Assembly (NCBI GenBank): GCA_009840165.1
Contig: VXOG01000028.1
Location: 153,937 to 217,936, forward strand
Origin: Chloroflexota bacterium
GTDB lineage: Bacteria; Chloroflexota; Dehalococcoidia; Lucifugimonadales; UBA3495
DNA: 64,000 nucleotides
Direction of reading: 5' to 3'
Shown one piece after another: positions 58,046-64,000 of the stretch. Position 1 is the stretch's first letter; the number at the start of each line of letters is the position of its first letter. The notes below the pieces were generated by a model. That model had not been told where the DNA came from and ran no database searches. It was given only the letters and a program-made list of their open reading frames with translations. The position numbers and the translations under genes were made by a program.

Positions 58046-59119
58046 CTAATCGGCCGCGACGGCCGCTTCTCGCCCCAGCTTGTCGTAGGCCCATTCCAGC
58101 AGATCCACCGTTTCATCCCACCCGATGCAGGAGTCGGTAATCGAAATGCCGTAGTCGAGTGTCGCGGGATCGGGGCCGAGTTTCTGGGCGCCGGCATTGA
58201 TGTTGCTTTCCAGCATCACGCCAACCAGGTTGTCGTTGCCTTCCAGGCGCTGGGTGACAACGTCCTCGAAAGCGATGTGCTGGCGGGTGTGGTCTTTGTT
58301 GGAATTGCCGTGGCTGCAATCGACTACCATGTTGAGGGGCGCGTTGGCCTTGCGCAGGGCGTCCTCGGCGACGGCGATGGAGCGAGCGTCGAAGTTGGTG
58401 CCGCTGCGTCCGCCGCGCATCACCAGGTGGCAGTTTTGATTACCGCGGGTTTCAACGATGGAGGCCTGTCCATCGTGGTCGATACCCAGGAACGCCTGCG
58501 GCGTGCCGGCCGCTACCAGCGCGTCAACCGCAGTTTGCGGGTCGCCGTCGGTGCCGTTCTTGAATCCGACGGGCATGGAAAGGCCGGACGCCATCTGCCG
58601 GTGAATCTGGCTCTCGGTGGTGCGGGCACCGATAGCGGCCCAGGTGACCAGGTCGGCCACGTATTGCGGGACGATGGGGTCCAGGAATTCGGTGGCCGAG
58701 CAGAGTCCTGCCTCGGCTATCTCCATGAGCAACCGACGCGCCCGGTGCAGCCCATCCTCAATCTGGTAGGTGTCGTTGAGGTTAGGGTCATAAATCAGAC
58801 CTTTCCAGCCCACGGTGGTGCGCGGCTTTTCAAAGTAAACCCGCATCACGACCATGATGCGGTCGCTGAGCTGCTCCGCCAGCGGCTTAAGCCGTTCGGC
58901 GTAGTCCAGCGCGGCGGCATGGTCATGGATTGAGCAGGGGCCCACGATCACGGCGAAACGCTCATCCTCGCGGTTGAGAACCGCTTCGAGCTGCCGGCGT
59001 CCCTCCAGGACCGTCTGTTCAGCGGCGGTACTCAAAGGAATCCGAGCCTCCAGTTCCGATGGTCGAATCAGCGCGTTGTTGCTCATTACGTTTACGTCCT
59101 TGGCCGGTGAGATTGCCAT
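58046..59119 (-). CDS. aroG: 3-deoxy-7-phosphoheptulonate synthase (DAHP synthase), type I
   Basis: A 357-residue enzyme that condenses phosphoenolpyruvate with erythrose 4-phosphate, the first step of aromatic amino acid synthesis. VIVGPCSIHDHAAALDYAER, KPRTTVGWKGLIYDP, LCSATEFLDPIVPQY, VMRGGRSGTNF and DCSHGNSNKDHTRQ are hallmarks of the AroG/AroF/AroH type; two Cys/His metal ligands are kept. AGGAGG six bases upstream supports the ATG at 59119. It lies behind a leader-peptide attenuator at 59170-59367, which should make its expression respond to Phe and Tyr supply. Confidence 0.95.
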   Translation of the reverse strand: MAISPAKDVNVMSNNALIRPSELEARIPLSTAAEQTVLEGRRQLEAVLNREDERFAVIVGPCSIHDHAAALDYAERLKPLAEQLSDRIMVVMRVYFEKPRTTVGWKGLIYDPNLNDTYQIEDGLHRARRLLMEIAEAGLCSATEFLDPIVPQYVADLVTWAAIGARTTESQIHRQMASGLSMPVGFKNGTDGDPQTAVDALVAAGTPQAFLGIDHDGQASIVETRGNQNCHLVMRGGRSGTNFDARSIAVAEDALRKANAPLNMVVDCSHGNSNKDHTRQHIAFEDVVTQRLEGNDNLVGVMLESNINAGAQKLGPDPATLDYGISITDSCIGWDETVDLLEWAYDKLGREAAVAAD

Positions 59120-59169
59120 TTTGTCCTCCTGCATTGATGACCTTGACCGCTCCGACTGTGCGTTTAATC

Positions 59170-59203
59170 AAAAAGGACTTCAGCCTCGATCCGGCTGAAG
59201 TCC
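59170..59203 (-). terminator. Attenuator terminator before the DAHP synthase gene
   Basis: On the minus strand GGACTTCAGCC (complement of 59193-59203) pairs perfectly with GGCTGAAGTCC (complement of 59175-59185) around a 7-nt loop, followed by five T (59170-59174). An alternative structure uses the same left arm: CCGGCgtgTGAAG (59235-59247 complement) can pair with CTTCAGCCGG (59191-59200 complement). Confidence 0.82.
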
Positions 59204-59226
59204 TGTCCTGGTGGTTTTCACGAAGG

Positions 59227-59331
59227 CTATCGGGCTTCACACGCCGGATTCACGCTGACCGGGCGGCGGTAAGCGTAAAAGTAAAACGGGCGGCAATAAC
59301 CGACAGTGATGTGACCGTTGGCGGAAACCAT
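59227..59331 (-). CDS. Phe/Tyr leader peptide of the DAHP synthase gene
   Basis: A 34-codon open frame from ATG at 59331 to TAG at 59227, not in any large gene. Residues 16-21 are Phe-Tyr-Phe-Tyr-Ala-Tyr, with another Tyr at 12 (MVSANGHITVGYCRPFYFY). The ATG lies exactly 7 nt after the -10 hexamer, so the transcript should start at or near the A, leaderless. Its last third overlaps the antiterminator. Such a peptide lets a stalled ribosome sense charged tRNA-Phe and tRNA-Tyr. Confidence 0.72.
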   Translation of the reverse strand: MVSANGHITVGYCRPFYFYAYRRPVSVNPACEAR

Positions 59332-59338
59332 GACGGAA

Positions 59339-59367
59339 ATCCTACGCCGCGACCGGGCGGTTGTCAA
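59339..59367 (-). promoter_or_regulatory. Promoter of the leader peptide-DAHP synthase unit
   Basis: On the minus strand a perfect -35 TTGACA (59362-59367) and -10 TAGGAT (59339-59344) are separated by 17 bp. The -35 overlaps the trpA stop codon. The first base 7 nt downstream of the -10 is the A of the leader-peptide ATG. Confidence 0.7.
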
Positions 59368-60179
59368 CTACGCCCGGCCAGTTCTGCGACCACTTTGGCG
59401 CCACGGGCGGCTGCCCCTTCGTGGGGGCCGTCTCCCAGGGCGCGAACGAGGACGCTACCCACGGCGGCTCCATCGGCCCGCTGGCCCACATCGAGAACGT
59501 GCTCACGGTTGGAGATGCCGAACCCGATAGCGATGGGCAAATCGCTGTATTGACGAACTCGGCTCGCCAAGTCCAGGCCTTCACTCGATACCTGGGACCG
59601 GACACCGGTCACGCCGGTTACACTGATGCAATATACGAAACCGCTGCCGATTTCGACTGCTTGGGCAATACTTTCGTCGGTGCTGGTGGGCGCCAACAGA
59701 GGAATCAGGTGAATACCGTATGGGGCCAGTTCAGCAACCAGCGAGCCGGCCTCCCCGACGGGCAGATCGTGAATAATCAGGCCATCCACCGTGGCATCCG
59801 CGCACGCCGCCGCGAAGCGCCGTAAACCGTAGGAAATCAAACTGTTGTAGTAGCCTATTAATATCAACGGCGTGTCGCCGATAAGGGGTCGCAGGGACCG
59901 GGCGGTGTCGAGGCAATCCTGCGGCGTGATGCCGTTCTGTAGTGCCGCAAAACTTGACTCCTGAATGACCGGTCCTTCTCCGATGGGGTCGCTGAAGGGA
60001 ACACCCAACTCAATCGCGTCGGCGCCAGCAGCAACCAGGTGAGGCACGATATCCATAGCGGCATCACGGTAGGGATGACCAACGGTCACAAACATCAACA
60101 ACGCGGGGCGTCCTTCAGCTTCTGACGCAGCGAATTTGGCAGCAATGCGGTCGGTGTTGGTAATCGATTCGGTAGCCAT
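59364..60179 (-). CDS. trpA: Tryptophan synthase alpha chain
   Basis: A 271-residue TIM-barrel enzyme that cleaves indole-3-glycerol phosphate. ALLMFVTVGHPYRDA, the Glu of ELGVPFSDP, LILIGYYNSLISYGL, GLIIHDLPVGEA and AIGFGISNREHVLDVG are conserved. The second catalytic acid, Asp in the usual LADGP, is Glu in PIGEGPVIQ. trpB is not in the window, which is unusual. The gene begins 39 bp after cysC; its stop codon overlaps the promoter of the next unit. Confidence 0.93.
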   Translation of the reverse strand: MATESITNTDRIAAKFAASEAEGRPALLMFVTVGHPYRDAAMDIVPHLVAAGADAIELGVPFSDPIGEGPVIQESSFAALQNGITPQDCLDTARSLRPLIGDTPLILIGYYNSLISYGLRRFAAACADATVDGLIIHDLPVGEAGSLVAELAPYGIHLIPLLAPTSTDESIAQAVEIGSGFVYCISVTGVTGVRSQVSSEGLDLASRVRQYSDLPIAIGFGISNREHVLDVGQRADGAAVGSVLVRALGDGPHEGAAARGAKVVAELAGRS

Positions 60180-60218
60180 GTCATGCCTGTGCCACAGTTG
60201 AAGTTAAAACAATCTAGC

Positions 60219-60845
60219 CTACCGCTGCGTTGGTGTCCAGTCTGAGGCCACCAGCCGAATATCCGCCAGGTACGACATGATGCCGTCCATACACTCGGTC
60301 GGGGTCAAGCGTCCCGTATCCATAGTGAGCTCCGGATTTTCCGGGCGCTCGAAGGGCGAGTCTATACCCGTGAAATCAACGATCTCTCCGGCCCTTGCTC
60401 TCCGGTAAAGACCCTTGTTGTCTCGCTGCTCGCACAATTCCAGCGGAGCGTCCACGAACACCTCGATGAAATTGCCGGCAGGAAACAGGCTCCGGGCAAA
60501 TTCTCGATCAGCCTCAAAGGGCGAGATGCAGGCAACCAAAGAAATCAACCCAGAGTCGTAAACCAACCTGGTCACCTCAGCCATCCGCCTGACGTTTTCC
60601 CGACGGTCTTCGACTGTGAATCCCAAATCCCGATTCAGCCCATGCCGCAGATTGTCGCCGTCCAGAACATAAGCATGGTATTCCAGGTCGTACAACTGCC
60701 TGGCGACCAAATTTGCCAGCGTGGTCTTGCCAGCCCCGGACAACCCTGTGAACCACATGACAAAGGGTGCCTGTTTGAGCAGTTTCGCGCGATCGGAGGT
60801 TGTTACGGCGTAGTTTTGCCAAACCACATCGTGTTGAATGGCCAT
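60219..60845 (-). CDS. cysC: Adenylylsulfate kinase
   Basis: A 208-residue APS kinase that phosphorylates adenylylsulfate to PAPS in sulfate assimilation. WFTGLSGAGKTTLANLVARQ holds the P-loop, followed by VLDGDNLRHGLNRDLGF, ENVRRMAEV, ACISPFEADRE (the Ser that takes the phosphate-like position) and FIEVFVDAPLELCEQRDNKG. The ATG at 60845 is chosen because GGAG lies nine bases upstream and the N terminus then matches the family; an ATG at 60860 is possible. A perfect TATAAT lies at 60877-60882 (minus). Confidence 0.93.
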   Translation of the reverse strand: MAIQHDVVWQNYAVTTSDRAKLLKQAPFVMWFTGLSGAGKTTLANLVARQLYDLEYHAYVLDGDNLRHGLNRDLGFTVEDRRENVRRMAEVTRLVYDSGLISLVACISPFEADREFARSLFPAGNFIEVFVDAPLELCEQRDNKGLYRRARAGEIVDFTGIDSPFERPENPELTMDTGRLTPTECMDGIMSYLADIRLVASDWTPTQR

Positions 60846-60923
60846 CTGCGACTGCTCCATACGAATTGCGCGCGGAATTATACCCCAGCAATCAAGACGC
60901 GAGCATTCAAAACAGCCGCCCGG

Positions 60924-61655
60924 TCACAGGCCGAAAATGATTCCCAAGGTGGCGACAAGGTTCTGAGCGCCGTGGACAAATACGCCAGGCCACAATGACC
61001 CGGTCTGCCAGTAAAGCGAGCCGAGCAGCAGGCCGGTGATGAAAACCGGCACCATCACGGCCGGCTGGAAATGCATTCCGGCAAACACCGCCGCCGATAC
61101 TACGATCCCCGGAGTCACGCCCCAGCGGTTGATCAGTCCTCTGAGCAGAAATCCCCGAAAAAAAACCTCTTCTGCAAAAGGTGTCAACACCGCCAGCGCT
61201 ATGACGGTCAAAATCGCGAGCCCTCCGGGAAGCAACAGATCTCCCGGCAAGTCTGGCGGAATTAAGTAATCAAGACCCAACGCAGTGACCGCCATCAGAT
61301 ACAGTTGTACGCCGCCCAGGCTCGCTCCCAGGACGAACACGACGGAAATCGATACCTGCCACCAGGGCCTGTTGGGACGTTTCAACCCGTAAAGCCTCGG
61401 CTCAAGCGGCCATGCCCGGGTAGTCAGAAGCCATACTAGCGCCAACTGTACTATCGCCAGGAGCGCGGCGCCAATTACGGTTGTTACCGACAGCGGCAAC
61501 AGAACGGCAAGCAACGACGTCAGGATCGCGGACGGTATCAGCGCCATTACGCCCAAAGCCGGAGGGACCAGGCCCCACGTCCCTCTTCCGTCCGCAGCAG
61601 CGTCGCGTTTCCCGCATTGTGAAGTCATAGCATTGATCAATGGTAGCTGAATCAT
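60924..61655 (-). CDS. CPBP-family intramembrane protease
   Basis: A 243-residue membrane protein with six or seven helices and the Abi/CPBP motifs FAEEVFFRGFLLRGL (EExxxR), FAGMHF and VFVHGAQN. These are glutamic-type intramembrane proteases, or may have other roles such as prenyl-protein processing or immunity. The start at 61655 is preferred because a TATACT -10-like element lies 9 bp upstream (61665-61670), suggesting a leaderless mRNA, and earlier codons lack membrane or family character. It is divergent from gatC. Confidence 0.85.
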   Translation of the reverse strand: MIQLPLINAMTSQCGKRDAAADGRGTWGLVPPALGVMALIPSAILTSLLAVLLPLSVTTVIGAALLAIVQLALVWLLTTRAWPLEPRLYGLKRPNRPWWQVSISVVFVLGASLGGVQLYLMAVTALGLDYLIPPDLPGDLLLPGGLAILTVIALAVLTPFAEEVFFRGFLLRGLINRWGVTPGIVVSAAVFAGMHFQPAVMVPVFITGLLLGSLYWQTGSLWPGVFVHGAQNLVATLGIIFGL

Positions 61656-61775
61656 CACGGAAATAGTATAGCCCATGCCATTTGTTTCATTGCCAACGAT
61701 GCCGGCTTGCGCGATAATGTTGCGTGCGCACCCGATTTCAGGACACCAAAAGCAACCGGTGCGCCGCGGGGCGCT

Positions 61776-61979
61776 ATGTCGGGCGAGAACAATTCCGCTA
61801 TTTCCGAGCAGGCTTTTCTCAGAATCGCGGCGGCCACCGGCCTTGATATTTCTGACCGGGAGCACATGGCTGACCTGCGCGGTCGAGTCTCGCTGATGCG
61901 TCAGGGCTTGGAGCGACTGTACGAAATCGACGTTTCTGGCGCGGAATCTCCCTCGGTGTTCGTCCCAGAGCGCGAGTAG
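61776..61979 (+). CDS. gatC: GatC-like amidotransferase small subunit
   Basis: A 67-residue protein with the GatC shape: a helix (ISEQAFLRIAAATGLDISD), a second helix (DLRGRVSLMRQGLERLYEID) and a short extended tail that would wrap around GatA (SVFVPERE). It is shorter than most GatC (about 95 residues). The amidase gene starts 44 bp downstream. The pair may be an amidotransferase pair or a GatC-like partner of a stand-alone amidase. No clear ribosome binding site is visible. Confidence 0.7.
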   Translation: MSGENNSAISEQAFLRIAAATGLDISDREHMADLRGRVSLMRQGLERLYEIDVSGAESPSVFVPERE

Positions 61980-62023
61980 CGCCGTGAATACGCAGCTGCT
62001 CGTCGCTGTCCCAGAGGTCTCCT

Positions 62024-63436
62024 ATGCCAGAAACCGAACTTCATTACATGTCAGCTTGGGAGTTGTCCGGTCTGATTCGCGACCGCCGAATTTCTCCCGT
62101 TGAGGTTGTTGAAGCCTGTCTGGAGCGGATCGAAGCCACCGAACCGACCCTGAACTCATTCATAACCGTGCTCCCGGAGCAGGCTCGGGCCAGCGCCGAA
62201 CGGGCGGATCAGGAGATCAGCCGGGGCAACTATCGCGGACCGCTCCACGGCATACCCGTGGGTTTGAAGGACCTGTTCGAGACCGCCGGCGTCCGAACCA
62301 CTTCGGGCACGCGCATCTACGACAACTACGTTCCCTCGCAGGACTGCACAGTAGCCGCTAATTTCAGCCAGGCCGGCGCCGTCCTCATCGGCAAACTCAA
62401 CATGCACCCGCTGGCCTTTGGCCCCACCGGCGAGAATGGCGATTACGGCCACATGCACAACCCCTGGAACCCCGAGCGCATTACCGGGGGATCCAGTGGC
62501 GGCAGCGGCTCTGCGGCAGCCGCCGGACAATGCCCTATTACGATGGGCAGCGACACCGGCGGCAGCGTGCGGATTCCTGCGGCCCTGTGCGGCATCGTGG
62601 GGTTGAAACCCACCTACGGCAGAGTGAGCCGGGCTGGACTCACTCCCCTTTCCTGGTGCCTGGACCATCCCGGCCCAATGGTTCGCACCGTTGAAGACGC
62701 AGCGTTGACCATGAACGCCATCGCCGGGCGGGATCCACGTGACCCTGCCACCGCAGACGTTCCGGTTCCGGACTATACCGAAGCGCTCACCGAGGACATA
62801 CGCGGCCTGCGTATCGGCGTGGTGAAGGAATATTTTGAGAGCGAGATCGATTCCCGGGTGGCGGAGCTGGTGCATCGGGCCATATCCGAACTGGGCGAAC
62901 TCGGAGCGGAGATAGTGGAAGTTTCCCTGCCGCTGTATCAGTACGCTCAGCCGATCAGCAACGCGATACTCAGCGCCGAAGCTACCGCTGCCCACCGGGA
63001 CATCCTGCTCAGTGACGGCGACAAACTGTACCTGCAAGTCCGGGACCGGCTCGAAGAGGGGCTGTTCATCACCGCAGCCGAATATCTGCGAGCGCAGCAA
63101 GCCAGACAGGTCTTTTGCGCCCATGTCGCGGAACTTCTGAAAGACGTTGACCTGCTGGCCGGGCCGGTGGAACCCGTAACCGCCCCGGAGATCCTGGCAC
63201 GGAGGATCGATGTTGGCGGTGAATTGTTGCCGGCGGTGCCGTTGCTGACCAAGTACACACGGGTGTACAACATTACCGGCTCTCCGGCCATATCGGTGCC
63301 CTGCGGATTCGCCGATGACGGCTTGCCGGTGGCCTTGCATCTGGCCGGACGCAACTTCGACGAGGTCACCGTGTTGCGCGCCGCGTATGCGTACCAGCAG
63401 GCTCACGACTGGCATCACCAGCGTCCGCCGCTATAG
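62024..63436 (+). CDS. gatA: Amidase, GatA-like
   Basis: A 470-residue amidase-signature enzyme. GPLHGIPVGLKDLFETAGVR (catalytic Lys), ERITGGSSGGSGSAAAAGQC and MGSDTGGSVRIPAALCGIVG (cis-Ser and nucleophile Ser) form the Ser-cisSer-Lys triad. Sequence and neighbours fit glutamyl-tRNA(Gln) amidotransferase subunit A, but a broad-specificity amidase is possible because no gatB is in the window. GAGG six bases upstream supports the ATG. Confidence 0.88.
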   Translation: MPETELHYMSAWELSGLIRDRRISPVEVVEACLERIEATEPTLNSFITVLPEQARASAERADQEISRGNYRGPLHGIPVGLKDLFETAGVRTTSGTRIYDNYVPSQDCTVAANFSQAGAVLIGKLNMHPLAFGPTGENGDYGHMHNPWNPERITGGSSGGSGSAAAAGQCPITMGSDTGGSVRIPAALCGIVGLKPTYGRVSRAGLTPLSWCLDHPGPMVRTVEDAALTMNAIAGRDPRDPATADVPVPDYTEALTEDIRGLRIGVVKEYFESEIDSRVAELVHRAISELGELGAEIVEVSLPLYQYAQPISNAILSAEATAAHRDILLSDGDKLYLQVRDRLEEGLFITAAEYLRAQQARQVFCAHVAELLKDVDLLAGPVEPVTAPEILARRIDVGGELLPAVPLLTKYTRVYNITGSPAISVPCGFADDGLPVALHLAGRNFDEVTVLRAAYAYQQAHDWHHQRPPL

Positions 63437-63477
63437 AAAACACCCATACTTATCGTAAGGGAAATCAAAAACCGATT

Positions 63478-64000
63478 GTGATTACTGCCGTTACATTTGA
63501 CCTTTGGCAAACCTTGATCCTTGATAACCGGGAACTGGGGTTGCAACGGGCTCAAGCCCGGTTGGACGGCGCTCGGGAAACCTTGCTCAGCCACGGCGTC
63601 GATTACAATCCCGATCACATCAGAGAGGCGTATCGGGGTTGCTATCGGGCCTGCCGGGCGGTCCGTAACGACAATAAAGACGTGAGTTTTCGCCGGCAGG
63701 TGGAAATCTTCATCGACCTGATCGAAGATGGCTTATCCAATCGATTGCCCGAATCTGCCGTAGCCGAAATTGAACGCAGCTATGCTGAATCTTTTTTTGA
63801 CTATCCACCTCGATTCCACGACTCCAGTCAGCAGACGTTGGAGGCAGTACGTAGCATGGGCCTGAGCATCGGGCTGATTTCCAACACGGGAATGACACCA
63901 GGCTACACGTTTCGGGAATTTCTACAACAGCACGGTCTCCTCCAGTATTTCGCCGTCCTGACCTTTTCCGACGAAGTGCTGTTGGCGAAACCCTCCGACG
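63478..64000 (+). CDS. HAD-family hydrolase, cut by the window edge
   Basis: A GTG-started frame runs off the right edge with 174 codons visible. Motif I is VTFDLWQTL (DLWQT in place of DxDGT), motif II is GLISNTGMTP, and TFSDEVLLAKPSD looks like the region before motif III (the Lys). The cap domain is helical. It is a haloacid-dehalogenase-type phosphatase or dehalogenase; the substrate is unknown. The start is weakly supported by AAGGGA 14 bp upstream. Confidence 0.82.
   Translation, partial: MITAVTFDLWQTLILDNRELGLQRAQARLDGARETLLSHGVDYNPDHIREAYRGCYRACRAVRNDNKDVSFRRQVEIFIDLIEDGLSNRLPESAVAEIERSYAESFFDYPPRFHDSSQQTLEAVRSMGLSIGLISNTGMTPGYTFREFLQQHGLLQYFAVLTFSDEVLLAKPSD

Noticed and set aside
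62156-63418. A 420-codon minus-strand frame opposite the GatA-like gene
   Set aside because: Antisense to the amidase signature; no start signal.

Overview
The window is high-GC bacterial chromosome (around 60% G+C by eye) with tightly packed genes. The gene mix suggests a Chloroflexota bacterium, perhaps of the SAR202/Dehalococcoidia side: a TIGR03619-type F420/flavin-dependent oxidoreductase, NIPSNAP and MmgE/PrpD proteins, a BKACE enzyme, a stand-alone molybdenum hydroxylase subunit, CobN with CbtA/CbtB, and inositol phospholipid genes. This placement is inference from gene content; there is no rRNA or ribosomal protein in the window.

Layout. 1-6463: end of an ammonium transporter, a PrpD-like enzyme, a frameshifted dispanin gene next to DUF2752, a double NIPSNAP protein, a luciferase-like oxidoreductase, a SnoaL-like protein and a ferritin-VIT1 fusion. 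6470-15109 (minus): a hydrolase, a Uma2 nuclease, a probable phosphatidylinositol operon (ino1, PimA-like glycosyltransferase, PIP-synthase-like enzyme), and a dnaJ-prmA-kinase-PP2C operon. 15286-22997 (plus): a cupin, two tandem P450s, an HIBADH-type dehydrogenase, rnpB, an aldolase, and meaB between two unknown membrane proteins; a tRNA-Gln lies opposite. 23039-26005 (minus): an orphan restriction-type N-terminal domain and the slipin-NfeD pair. 26073-28253 is a decaying patch with two pseudogenes broken by short tandem duplications.

29361-48759 is one almost uninterrupted minus-strand run: a cobalamin riboswitch with its terminator (48789-49096), then cbiE, cobN, a ChuX/HutX-like protein, cbtB, a terminator, cbtA, a ChlI-ChlD-type chelatase subunit, glyQS, a HEPN-like protein, birA, two SDRs, and a histidine operon (hisZ, hisG, a zinc-phospholipase-C-like protein, hisD, hisC, hisB) ending in an unknown repeat protein. 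The chelatase and cobalt transport genes probably work together in cobalt uptake and insertion.

49673-57867 holds a small unknown protein, a DUF3352 protein, a MoaD-like protein framed by two palindromic repeats, a molybdenum hydroxylase subunit, a BKACE enzyme, a rhomboid protease, a cytidylate-kinase-like protein and an acetyltransferase. 58046-61655 (minus) holds a CPBP protease, cysC, trpA and a type I DAHP synthase. Between trpA and the DAHP synthase lies what looks like a complete ribosome-mediated attenuator: a promoter, a leaderless 34-codon peptide with a Phe-Tyr-Phe-Tyr-Ala-Tyr run, an antiterminator and an intrinsic terminator. The window ends with gatC- and gatA-like genes and a HAD hydrolase cut by the window edge.
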